A stretch of 64,000 bases of DNA, taken from contig NZ_JAKCLJ010000001.1 of NCBI RefSeq assembly GCF_021412565.1, positions 496,001-560,000 on the forward strand. Direction: 5' to 3'. This document shows positions 1 through 7,643 of the stretch, piece after piece; within the stretch, counting starts at the first letter, position 1, and each line of letters opens with the position of its first letter. A program made the translations under genes and the position numbers. The notes beneath the pieces were generated by a model. The model saw nothing but the letters and a program-made list of their open reading frames with translations. It was not told where the DNA came from and searched no databases. This DNA is from Shewanella sp. AS1 (GTDB taxonomy: Bacteria; Pseudomonadota; Gammaproteobacteria; Enterobacterales; Shewanellaceae).

Positions 1-576
1 AAGGTGGGGTATCGTGACCATTCCTGGCATCAAAACTGTGTCGCTATCGGCCTAGCCTCGGGCTTTGTTGAGCCCTTAGAGGCGACCGGACTCTTGATCT
101 TCGATGTTACCGCGCGCATGTTGGCCGAATCTCTTCCGGCAAATCAGGCCGTGATGCCATTAGTAGCCGAGCGTTATAATCAGCGGGTGCAACATGCCTG
201 GAATAAGGTGATCGACTTTATCAAGTTGCACTATGTTCTGGCCAAACGGGATGACACTGCCTTTTGGCGGGATAACCGCGATGAGGCCAGTATTCCCGCT
301 TCGTTGCAGCAGAGTCTGGCGCTTTGGCAATATCATCCGCCATCGGCCTATGACTTTGCCTCGACCCTGGAAGTGTTTAATCTGGAAAATTATCTGTATG
401 TGCTTTATGGCTCTGAATTTGATACCCAGTTATCGACAGCTGCCGATAAGGCAGATGAGATGATTGCAGCGCGAGAGCGGCTTATCTCGCAGCAGATCGC
501 CAGTTTAAAGCCTCATTTACTGCCCCATAGACAGCTACTGGAGCGGATTTATCAGTTTGGTATCCAGCTCAATTAA
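1..576 (+). CDS. Tryptophan-halogenase-family flavoprotein, C-terminal part (cut by window edge)
   Basis: The reading frame is open from base 1, so the real start lies upstream of the window; the GTG at 4 is probably internal. The visible 191 residues are the C-terminal part of a flavin-dependent halogenase-family protein: GFVEPLEATGL matches the conserved G-F-x-E-P-L-E-(S/A)-T-G segment that follows the flavin site, then comes the all-helical tail. The same segment occurs in the full-length paralogue that converges on it (651-2171). Proteins of this family often sit beside TonB receptors in glycan-use loci of Alteromonadales; the substrate is unknown and halogenation has not been shown for such members. 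The shared terminator follows directly. Confidence 0.85.
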   Translation, partial: KVGYRDHSWHQNCVAIGLASGFVEPLEATGLLIFDVTARMLAESLPANQAVMPLVAERYNQRVQHAWNKVIDFIKLHYVLAKRDDTAFWRDNRDEASIPASLQQSLALWQYHPPSAYDFASTLEVFNLENYLYVLYGSEFDTQLSTAADKADEMIAARERLISQQIASLKPHLLPHRQLLERIYQFGIQLN

Positions 577-600
577 TTTTTAGGCTGTCGAATTAAAAGT

Positions 601-632
601 AAAAACGCTCATCTAGTTGGATGAGCGTTTTT
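601..632. terminator. Bidirectional intrinsic terminator
   Basis: A 13-bp perfect stem (601-613 with 620-632) carries A-runs on the left and T-runs on the right. It sits between the two convergent halogenase-family genes and can end both transcripts. Confidence 0.85.
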
Positions 633-650
633 ATTGGCAAGACTAAGTGA

Positions 651-2171
651 CTACTGCTTGAGGGAGTCGAGATAGGCCTGATGGGATAAACATTGATTTG
701 TCGCTTGCCGTTTTAATCTGCCGAGTTGGTTAAACATGCCATCCAGAGTCTCCTGTGCGACCGGCAGAGCAAGCTTAGGCAGATGCTGCATGCCATAGAG
801 GATGTAGCGGTAGTTTTCATCGGAGAAGATGGAGCTAAAGCCGGTTGCCACATCCACATGTTCGCAGACTTTATCCTGCCAGAGGGAAAGCTTCTCATTG
901 AGGCCGGGTACAGAATGCATGGACTGCTGAGCTTGTTGCCAGAACTCGGTATCATCCCTGTCAGTCAGGCAGTAATGCAATACGATAAATTGGCGCAGAT
1001 CGTCATACAAACCTGACATGGTGCGATTATAAGAGTCGCGCACAGCCTGGGATGGATTGGCGCAGGTCAGGTGAGTAGCCAGCAACCTGACGCCTAAATT
1101 GATCAGATGCAGGCCGGTTGATTCCAGGGGTTCGATAAAGCCGCCGGCCAGCCCCATGGCAATACAGTTGCCTACCCAAAACGCCTTGCGACAACCTATC
1201 TTCATCTCAAGATGGGTCGCCTTAAGAATCGATTGTTTATCGCCAAGATAGGCTCTTAGCTCGGCTTCCGCCTCTTCTCGGGATTGGCGCCGCCCGTCGT
1301 AGACATAGCCAGTTCCCTGCCGATTAACGAGATCTATTTCCCACACCCAGCCATTACTCAGCGCGGTTGATGTGGTGTAGGCGCGTGGCGTCTTGTTATC
1401 GCCATATTCCCACTGAATAGCGACGGCGCGATTACAGGGCAGGGCATCTTCGAATGAGCGCCAGTTATCGGCCTTAAGCTTCTCAATTAACAAGCCTTTA
1501 AAGCCGCTGCAATCGATAAAGATATCGCTGCTAAAGTTTCCCTTATCGGTAAAGACCTGAGTGATATTCTCACCGTCGACATCCGCATCCGTAACATTGG
1601 CGACTATATGCTCCACACCCGCCTCGGTCGCTTTTTTCCGTAAGAAGCGCGCCATGAGTAGGGCATCTAAGTGATAGCCATAGGGAACAATTCCCTGATA
1701 GGCCTGGCTCTGAGCATGTTTAGGGCTTAGGTTGTCGCGCATCAGGTTATAAGAAAGACTGGTGTGTTCGGCAAAATCCAGCGTTTGGGAATTTCGCTGA
1801 TTCTGCATCAGCCAGGCGCTGGCGTTATCCAGAGGCCCGCAGGGTTTTTGCTGCTCAAAAGGGTGAAAATAGCTGTGCATCTGACCATCTTTGGGCTTCA
1901 TCCAGTTACGGAACAAGATGCCGGTTTTTAGTGTGGCATTGGTTTCCCTGAGGAGTTCGGCTTCATCTATCCCCATGGCGGCGAAGAAAAAACGTATGCT
2001 GTGAACCGTAGCTTCCCCAACGCCTATGATGCCGATATCCTGGCTTTCGATTAATCGGATATGCACCTGCTGACCGCTGTGATTATAAAGCTTGGAGAGG
2101 TAGAGGGCGCTCATCCAGCCTGTGCTGCCGCCGCCGATTATTGTGATTGTTTTGAGTGTTGAATGCGTCAT
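651..2171 (-). CDS. Flavin-dependent tryptophan-halogenase-family protein
   Basis: A complete 506-residue member of the tryptophan halogenase family. The N-terminal dinucleotide-binding motif IIGGGSTGWM (residues 11-20) binds FAD. K82 in LKTGILFRNW lies where the family has its catalytic lysine, and GFIEPLESTG (344-353) holds the conserved glutamate. The family signature W-x-W-x-I-P reads W275-V-W-E-I-D280, so the proline is replaced by aspartate. In characterised halogenases reduced flavin and chloride give hypochlorous acid that reaches the lysine; whether this protein halogenates anything is unknown. It neighbours a second paralogue and the GlcNAc locus, which suggests a role linked to chitin-sugar uptake rather than secondary metabolism (inference). 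Confidence 0.88.
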   Translation of the reverse strand: MTHSTLKTITIIGGGSTGWMSALYLSKLYNHSGQQVHIRLIESQDIGIIGVGEATVHSIRFFFAAMGIDEAELLRETNATLKTGILFRNWMKPKDGQMHSYFHPFEQQKPCGPLDNASAWLMQNQRNSQTLDFAEHTSLSYNLMRDNLSPKHAQSQAYQGIVPYGYHLDALLMARFLRKKATEAGVEHIVANVTDADVDGENITQVFTDKGNFSSDIFIDCSGFKGLLIEKLKADNWRSFEDALPCNRAVAIQWEYGDNKTPRAYTTSTALSNGWVWEIDLVNRQGTGYVYDGRRQSREEAEAELRAYLGDKQSILKATHLEMKIGCRKAFWVGNCIAMGLAGGFIEPLESTGLHLINLGVRLLATHLTCANPSQAVRDSYNRTMSGLYDDLRQFIVLHYCLTDRDDTEFWQQAQQSMHSVPGLNEKLSLWQDKVCEHVDVATGFSSIFSDENYRYILYGMQHLPKLALPVAQETLDGMFNQLGRLKRQATNQCLSHQAYLDSLKQ

Positions 2172-2195
2172 TTTGACATCCTTTTCCCGCTAATG

Positions 2196-2279
2196 TCTGC
2201 AGGTTCTATCTTGCAGCTAATCGCTTGCAGGCCATTGCTTGCAGGTCATAGCTTGCAGGTTTTAGATTACAGGCTGTTA
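2196..2279. repeat. Tandem array of about six 14-bp units
   Basis: Six imperfect 14-bp units start at 2196, 2210, 2224, 2238, 2252 and 2266; the core is CTTGCAGGTCATAG. The last unit contains the stop codon of the TSUP gene (2277-2279), and the array ends 24 bp before the halogenase start. One of several stop-proximal arrays in the window. Confidence 0.8.
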
Positions 2280-3194
2280 ATTTGCCAGCATGGCCATGCC
2301 GGTCAGTATTATCCAGCATGAAAAAAATAGTTTGAGTTTTAAGACCGATAGGTAGAGCGCCAGTTTACGCGCCAATAAGCCACCGATAATTGCCCCCGGT
2401 GCGGCAAATAAGAGAATATAAAATTGCGTCTGACTATCAGGGCTTAGATGAACCGGGCTGGCAGACCACACTGTCATTGCCGATACCACAACGCCTACGG
2501 CTATCGCCATCTTGGCGCAAAAGCCTCTCAGCATCAGGTAGATAACCAGCAGTTCGCCGACCCCAACAGATAACCAGCTAGTCATGATCCCACCCAAAAA
2601 TCCCAAGATAAAGAAGACAGGCAGATCTAAGTTGTTTAACTGAATATCCTTAGTCGTCTGATTTTTAAGGCTGCTATAAACGATAATAATCCCAAGGAAA
2701 ATGGAGAAAAGACTAAAGCTGACATGCAGTGAAGCGGGTAAGGGCAGCGTAAGGGCGTAACTTGTCCAGAGTCCGGCTATGGCACTAAAACCTCCGGTAA
2801 GAGTTAAAGGTATAAAACTACGCCATTGGCTAGTTAACTTATGCTGCTTTTGGTAGTACCAACACCAGGTGAGGCTACCGGCTGTCATACCGAAGCATTG
2901 TATGGCAAAGGAGGTGGATACACTTTGCGCTTCGCTCAGGCCTAAATGGGTAAAAGCAGGGATAAAAATTACCCCGCCTCCGGCACCTGTAGAGTTAGCA
3001 AAAACAGCGCCTGTCACACCTAAAAAGAGAAAGTGACCAAAACTCTTGATTAAGGTGGTTAAGTGGCTAATATCATTTGCGATTATTGTGGTCGATAACA
3101 ATGCAAAACAGCCCAAAAAACCGATAGATGGCCAGGCGACAGTCCAGATTTTATTGGGCTTTGTTATTGTGTCTGCATTACTCTCTTGGCTCAC
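2277..3194 (-). CDS. TSUP-family (TauE/SafE-like) membrane transporter
   Basis: A 305-residue integral membrane protein with about eight hydrophobic segments. The first repeat holds the glycine-rich FANSTGAGGGVIFIPAF motif typical of the sulfite exporter TauE/SafE (TSUP) family; the second repeat contains GGIMTSWLSVGVGELLVIY. TSUP proteins move sulfur oxyanions or small organic acids across the inner membrane; this substrate cannot be read from sequence. A cytoplasmic N-terminal tail precedes the first helix. It shares its strand with the halogenase gene 105 bp downstream, separated by a tandem repeat, and is divergent from hex with a 548-bp gap that contains a NagR-like site, so co-regulation with chitin use is possible. 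Confidence 0.82.
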   Translation of the reverse strand: MSQESNADTITKPNKIWTVAWPSIGFLGCFALLSTTIIANDISHLTTLIKSFGHFLFLGVTGAVFANSTGAGGGVIFIPAFTHLGLSEAQSVSTSFAIQCFGMTAGSLTWCWYYQKQHKLTSQWRSFIPLTLTGGFSAIAGLWTSYALTLPLPASLHVSFSLFSIFLGIIIVYSSLKNQTTKDIQLNNLDLPVFFILGFLGGIMTSWLSVGVGELLVIYLMLRGFCAKMAIAVGVVVSAMTVWSASPVHLSPDSQTQFYILLFAAPGAIIGGLLARKLALYLSVLKLKLFFSCWIILTGMAMLAN

Positions 3195-3398
3195 TTAATT
3201 CCATCTCATTGAGTGATTTTAGTCAAAATCCTAACAAGCTTTGTAACCTATGTCACTGAAATGTTAAATTTCAATTGATTGGAATGTTTTTAATCATAAT
3301 TATTTGATATTTAAGCATAAAATAATAAATCAGCCATTCTTTTATTTAAATTGTCAAAAAAATGTAGAAATTATGTTTAACCTTGTGTAAGTTAATAG

Positions 3399-3414
3399 AT
3401 GACAGCGTTGTCAT
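3399..3414. promoter_or_regulatory. Candidate NagR operator upstream of hex
   Basis: ATGACAGCGTTGTCAT is a palindrome with 6-bp arms and a 4-bp centre. Near-identical copies lie before nagK and nagP. The motif resembles the operator assigned to the LacI-family repressor NagR in Shewanella; the assignment here is inference. It may serve hex and the divergent TSUP gene. Confidence 0.7.
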
Positions 3415-3555
3415 TTGCTTGTGTGACGCGTCTGTAAGGTATGCATAATTTAGGAAGAGGTCTCTTAAGTTGTGCAATTGACAGTGACGCCTAAGTTTCA
3501 CTTAGACGTGATTGTGTTTGTTACTTCTATTAGTCTCTCCCCAGATACTAGAGAT

Positions 3556-3717
3556 GGCTGGGTGCTTTATTGATGATCTGTGAGATATAGCACCTGGCAT
3601 TTTTTTATCTGAAAGGATAGATGCCAGTGTTTTAATTCCTGCAATAAGCCAAAATATAGGGTCAGGGCATCAGACGAGCGTTGCTGGCAGTATGTTTAAA
3701 GAGCATGGCCCTCGTCT
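3556..3717 (+). other. Structured upstream region / possible 5' leader of hex
   Basis: Three consecutive inverted repeats occur before hex: GGTGCT (3561-3566) with AGCACC (3589-3594); CTGGCAT (3594-3600) with ATGCCAG (3621-3627), followed by TGTTTTA; and AGACGAG (3672-3678) with CTCGTCT (3711-3717). They abut one another. The first overlaps a CRP-like half site (TGTGA at 3579-3583). If transcription starts near the NagR site the leader would be about 300 nt. No known riboswitch class was recognised. Confidence 0.35.
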
Positions 3718-3742
3718 AGAGTAGAATAATAAGAGGATGAAA

Positions 3743-6445
3743 ATGAATAATAAACTTGTCGCAATGACTGTGCTGTTAGCTCTCAATACTGCGGCCTGTA
3801 GTGATCCAGCCAAGCCCACTCAGTCCACTCAGTCCTCTCAGTCCACTTTGGCGCAATCTGATTCTTTAGAGTCATCCATTTCATCAGACATATCGGCCAG
3901 TCTAACTCAGGACAAGCTGAATCAATTTGCCGCGACCCTGGGCGTCACTTACCGCATGATCACCAATTACCCTGACATGTGCGCTACGACTGGCGCAGAT
4001 GAACGCTGTTTTAAGGCGCAAATTGAATTTACGCCAGAGGTCGATTTTCAAGCTCAGGACTGGGCGATTTATTACAGCCAGATGCGTCCGGTTAAGCAGG
4101 TGCTATCGCCTGAATTTGCTATGAGTCATGTGAAAGGCGATCTCTATAAAATCACCCCGACCGATAAATTTGACGGGTTTAAAAAAGGTGAACGTCTGAC
4201 ATTGGCTTTTGTCGGCCAGCTGTGGCAACTGTCTGAAATTGATGCCATGCCTAACTATTATATCGTGGCTGGCAGTCTTAAACCTGCTGTGATTCAAAGC
4301 ACTGTTCCTGGGATAGATCCCGAAACCGGCATGGAAACCCGCCCCTATGTGGCCTCATACACAGATGCCGACACCCAATATAAGCGTAGCGAGACAGATG
4401 AGTTGCAGTGGTCCACGCCCGAAGTGCTGTTTCAAATTAACCAAGGGGTGAAAGACGATGCCGCCTTGGCGGTGAATACCATTATTCCAACGCCCAAAGT
4501 GCAGTTGCTTGATGCTGAAAATCGGCAGGTTTCGCTGCAGCAGGGGATCAAGCTGGTGCTCAATGACCTTGACCGCAGCAGCATTGATGCCGCGCTACAA
4601 AGACTAGCTCGCCTTGGGATCGCTGAAACCCAGCAGGGGATTAGCGTCGAATTTAATGCGCTCACTAAAACGCTGCAGCCAGAGGGCTATCAGCTCTCCA
4701 TCGCCCCAGAAAAAATAGTGATCCACGCCGCCGATGATGCCGGTTTCTCCTATGCCTTAGCCTCATTAGCCAGTCTGGTCGATGTGAATCATCTAAGCGT
4801 TAATGCTATGCAGGTAGAAGATGAACCTCGTTATGGTTTTCGCGGCATGCACTTAGATGTGGCGCGAAACTTCCATTCTAAGCAGCAGGTACTGGATCTG
4901 CTGGATCAGATGGCGGCTTATAAGCTTAATACCTTGCATCTGCATCTTGGGGATGATGAAGGTTGGCGTCTGCAAATCGATGGCTTGCCTGAGCTGACAG
5001 AGGTTGGCGCTTATCGCTGTCATGATCTGGCTGAAGATAAATGCCTGTTACCTCAACTGGGTAGTGGGCCAGCAGCCGACAGCAAGGTGAATGGTTTCTA
5101 TACCAAGGCAGACTATATCGAGATCTTAGCTTATGCCAGTGCCCGTCAAATCCAGGTGATCCCCTCTATGGATATGCCCGGCCATTCAAGGGCTGCGATA
5201 AGGTCGATGGAGGCGCGTTATCGTAAGCTGATGGCTAAGGGAGATGAAGCGGCGGCCAATGAATATCGCCTTATCGACCCCCTAGATACAACCCAATACT
5301 CTTCAATTCAATATTACGACGATAACACCTTAAATGTGTGTCTTGAGTCAACCTACCACTTTGTCGATAAGGTGGTGGGTGAGATAGCTAAGTTGCATCA
5401 ACAAGCGGGCCAAGCACTTGAAACTTATCATATCGGCGCCGATGAAACCGCCGGTGCCTGGCTGGAATCCCCTGTCTGTAAAGCCTTTTTAGCCGACAAT
5501 GATAAAGGGGTGAAAAGTGAAAAAGAGTTTGGGGCCTACTTTATCGAACGAGTGGCCAACAGCCTTGCTCAAAAAGGGATAAAACCTGCTGGCTGGAGCG
5601 ATGGTATGAGCCATACTCGCCCCGAGATTATGCCTAAACAGAGCCAGACAAATATCTGGGATGTGGTTGCCCATGGCGGTTATCAGCGGGCGCACAAACA
5701 GGCAAATCTGGGCTGGGATACGGTTTTGAGTAATCCAGAAGTGCTCTATTTCGATTTTCCCTATAGTGCAGATCCCAAAGAGCATGGTTATTACTGGGCA
5801 AGCCGAAGCAGCAGCGAGCGTCATCTCTATAGCTTTATGCCCGATAACCTGCCAGCTAATGCAGAGCAGTGGACGACGATCGAAGGACGACCATTTGAGG
5901 CCGATGACAGGCCAAAGCTCGATGAGCAGGGCAGGCAGCAAAGTGGTCCCTTGGCCAAGGAAATTCAGTTCAGTGGTATTCAGGGGCAGCTGTGGAGCGA
6001 GACGATTCGCAGTGATGAACTGGTCGAATATATGATCTTTCCAAGGCTGCTGATCCTTGCTGAGCGCGCCTGGCATAAGGCGGATTGGGAAGTGCCCTAT
6101 CAAGCAGAGGGGGCGCTTTATAACCAGGAGAGCGGTTATTTCACCCAGGAGATGCGCGCGAAACAGGCCGAGCAGTGGCAGACTTTTGCCAACACCTTAG
6201 GTCACAAGGAGCTGCTGAAATTAGACAAGGCCAATATCGCTTATCGCGTGCCAACCGTTGGCGCGCATCTTCATCAAGGGACTCTATATACGAATCTGAC
6301 TTATCCTGGATTACAAATTGAGTATCGTCTCGATGGTGGACAGTGGAAGCTGTATCAGGGTCTAGTTAAAGTCGAGGGCAAAGTTGAAGTGCGTGCCATT
6401 GCCGCCGACGGGGTTCGTAAAGGACGAGTTCTCGCAGTCAATTGA
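3743..6445 (+). CDS. hex: Beta-N-acetylhexosaminidase (chitobiase type, GH20), lipoprotein
   Basis: Cleaves terminal N-acetylglucosamine from chitin oligosaccharides. About 900 residues, as in Vibrio/Serratia chitobiases. The start at 3743 is preferred because AGAGG (3732-3736) lies 6 bp before it; the upstream ATG at 3737 touches the ribosome site. A signal peptide ends at a lipobox-like TAAC (Cys19), followed by a Ser/Thr/Gln-rich linker built from short ACTCAGTCC repeats. Then come the CHB_HEX N-terminal domain (about 60-215), the GH20b domain, and the GH20 barrel (from about 370) with DVARNFHS and HLHLGDDEGW. The catalytic pair is D567-E568 in HIGADETAG. A CHB_HEX C-terminal domain ends the protein. 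It heads the nag locus and has a NagR-like site upstream. Confidence 0.95.
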   Translation: MNNKLVAMTVLLALNTAACSDPAKPTQSTQSSQSTLAQSDSLESSISSDISASLTQDKLNQFAATLGVTYRMITNYPDMCATTGADERCFKAQIEFTPEVDFQAQDWAIYYSQMRPVKQVLSPEFAMSHVKGDLYKITPTDKFDGFKKGERLTLAFVGQLWQLSEIDAMPNYYIVAGSLKPAVIQSTVPGIDPETGMETRPYVASYTDADTQYKRSETDELQWSTPEVLFQINQGVKDDAALAVNTIIPTPKVQLLDAENRQVSLQQGIKLVLNDLDRSSIDAALQRLARLGIAETQQGISVEFNALTKTLQPEGYQLSIAPEKIVIHAADDAGFSYALASLASLVDVNHLSVNAMQVEDEPRYGFRGMHLDVARNFHSKQQVLDLLDQMAAYKLNTLHLHLGDDEGWRLQIDGLPELTEVGAYRCHDLAEDKCLLPQLGSGPAADSKVNGFYTKADYIEILAYASARQIQVIPSMDMPGHSRAAIRSMEARYRKLMAKGDEAAANEYRLIDPLDTTQYSSIQYYDDNTLNVCLESTYHFVDKVVGEIAKLHQQAGQALETYHIGADETAGAWLESPVCKAFLADNDKGVKSEKEFGAYFIERVANSLAQKGIKPAGWSDGMSHTRPEIMPKQSQTNIWDVVAHGGYQRAHKQANLGWDTVLSNPEVLYFDFPYSADPKEHGYYWASRSSSERHLYSFMPDNLPANAEQWTTIEGRPFEADDRPKLDEQGRQQSGPLAKEIQFSGIQGQLWSETIRSDELVEYMIFPRLLILAERAWHKADWEVPYQAEGALYNQESGYFTQEMRAKQAEQWQTFANTLGHKELLKLDKANIAYRVPTVGAHLHQGTLYTNLTYPGLQIEYRLDGGQWKLYQGLVKVEGKVEVRAIAADGVRKGRVLAVN

Positions 6446-6453
6446 TCTTCTAA

Positions 6454-6488
6454 GCCCACCGAGTTGAACGCTGTTTATCTTGGTGGGC
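6454..6488 (+). terminator. Possible hairpin after hex
   Basis: GCCCACC (6454-6460) pairs with GGTGGGC (6482-6488) across a 21-nt loop, 9 bp past the hex stop. A T-rich run follows only after 15 bp, so it is a weak terminator at best. Confidence 0.35.
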
Positions 6489-6549
6489 ACGATTATCCGA
6501 CTCTTTTTATTTAGGAAAATCATTAATTGTACTATTTTAGAACAGGGTA

Positions 6550-6565
6550 ATGACAACGCTGTCAT
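6550..6565. promoter_or_regulatory. Candidate NagR operator upstream of nagK
   Basis: ATGACAACGCTGTCAT is the reverse complement of the site before hex; with flanks, the arms extend to 7 bp (AATGACA/TGTCATT). It lies 93 bp before nagK and probably controls nagK-nagA-nagX. Confidence 0.7.
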
Positions 6566-6657
6566 TTGTGTTGTAACATAGTGTCAACAAAATCGGTCAG
6601 CAGAGCAAAAATAGATAACGGTTTGCTTTGGGTAATAAAACTGTAAAGAGGTCAGGG

Positions 6658-7563
6658 ATGGGATTAAACCATACAAAGGCAGCACCCTTATTCATCGGGA
6701 TTGATGGTGGTGGCAGTAAATGCCGCGCAACCATCTATGCCAGCGATGATACTGTATTAGGGACTGGGGTGGCCGGGCGAGCGAATCCTCTATTCGGTTT
6801 GTCACAAACTTTTGAGTCTATTTTGCATTCAACCGAGCTGGCCTTAATCGATGCCGGCTTAACCTTGGCAGACAGTAAATCTTTGGTGGCTGGCTTAGGA
6901 GTCGCCGGAGTCAATGTGCCTCATCTTTATAAAGAGATGGCTCAGTGGAAGCATCCGTTTGCCCAAATGTATATCACGACCGATCTGCATACTGCCTGTA
7001 TCGGTGCCCATCATGGTGGTGAGGGCGCGGTGATCATAACGGGCACAGGCTCATGTGGTTATGCACAGGTGGGTGATAAATACTTGTCTCTTGGAGGACA
7101 TGGTTTTCCTTTAGGCGACAAGGGCAGTGGCGCCTGGTTCGGCTTAAAGGCGGCAGAAGCGGCTCTGTTGGATCTCGATGGTTTCGGTCCTAAAACAGCC
7201 TTGACCGAGCAACTCTTGAATTACTACCAAGTCAACGAAGCTTTGGGGATAGTCGAGCACCTGGCGGGTAAATCTTCGAGCTGTTATGCCGTCCTGGCGC
7301 GTTTAGTGTTAGATTGTGCTCATGAGCAGGATGAAGTGGCAAAAGCCATAGTCAAAGATGGTGCGGCATATATCAGCGAACTGGCCAAAAAACTCTTTAC
7401 TATCAATCCACCCCGTTTCTCTATGATAGGTGGCTTGGCGGAACCACTGGCCCCCTGGCTGGATAAAGCCGTTGTGAACAAGATTTCCCCTGTGATGGCG
7501 CCACCGGAAATGGGTGCCTGTTTCTACGCCCGTCAGTGTTATGACAGCGTTGAGCCCAATTAA
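6658..7563 (+). CDS. nagK: N-acetylglucosamine kinase, BadF/BadG/BcrA ATPase family
   Basis: Phosphorylates cytoplasmic GlcNAc to GlcNAc-6-phosphate, the step after uptake by NagP. About 301 residues. The ATG at 6658 is chosen because AAGAGG (6646-6651) sits 6 bp upstream; a TTG at 6628 lacks one. ATPase signatures of the ASKHA fold are visible: FIGIDGGGSKCRAT (phosphate 1), IITGTGSCGYA (phosphate 2) and GGHGFPLGDKGSGAW, which is characteristic of BadF-type GlcNAc kinases and eukaryotic NAGK. It begins the nagK-nagA-nagX run under the NagR-like site at 6550. In S. oneidensis the nag cluster contains a SIS-type deaminase next to this gene; none is present here. Confidence 0.92.
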   Translation: MGLNHTKAAPLFIGIDGGGSKCRATIYASDDTVLGTGVAGRANPLFGLSQTFESILHSTELALIDAGLTLADSKSLVAGLGVAGVNVPHLYKEMAQWKHPFAQMYITTDLHTACIGAHHGGEGAVIITGTGSCGYAQVGDKYLSLGGHGFPLGDKGSGAWFGLKAAEAALLDLDGFGPKTALTEQLLNYYQVNEALGIVEHLAGKSSSCYAVLARLVLDCAHEQDEVAKAIVKDGAAYISELAKKLFTINPPRFSMIGGLAEPLAPWLDKAVVNKISPVMAPPEMGACFYARQCYDSVEPN

Positions 7564-7564
7564 T

Positions 7565-7603
7565 CCAACGAATTAATCTAATGAATCAGTCCAATGAATC
7601 AGA
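7565..7603. repeat. 13-bp tandem repeat after the nagK stop
   Basis: Three imperfect 13-bp units (7565-7577, 7578-7590, 7591-7603) follow a partial unit, CCCAATTAAT, that is the end of nagK itself including its stop. The array supplies the body of the small ORF at 7581. Confidence 0.65.
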
Positions 7604-7643
7604 AAGTAAGTCGTCCGAGATCATTGTGGAAGCAGAACGATGA
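7581..7643 (+). CDS. 20-codon ORF overlapping the nagA start (possible coupling peptide)
   Basis: ATG at 7581 opens 20 codons rich in Ser and Glu and ends in TGA at 7641-7643, which overlaps the nagA ATG (7640-7642) as ATGA. This is the usual layout for translational coupling. It occupies the place of nagB in related loci. Most of it is built from the 13-bp repeat, and no good ribosome site precedes it, so it may be chance or a leader only. Confidence 0.25.
   Translation: MNQSNESESKSSEIIVEAER

Noticed and set aside
2196..2279. CRISPR-like array
   Set aside because: Units are 14 bp and adjoin each other without spacers; no cas genes in the window.
5489..6103. 204-codon antisense ORF inside hex
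   Set aside because: It lies wholly within a GH20 gene with clear motifs; no start signal or family resemblance.
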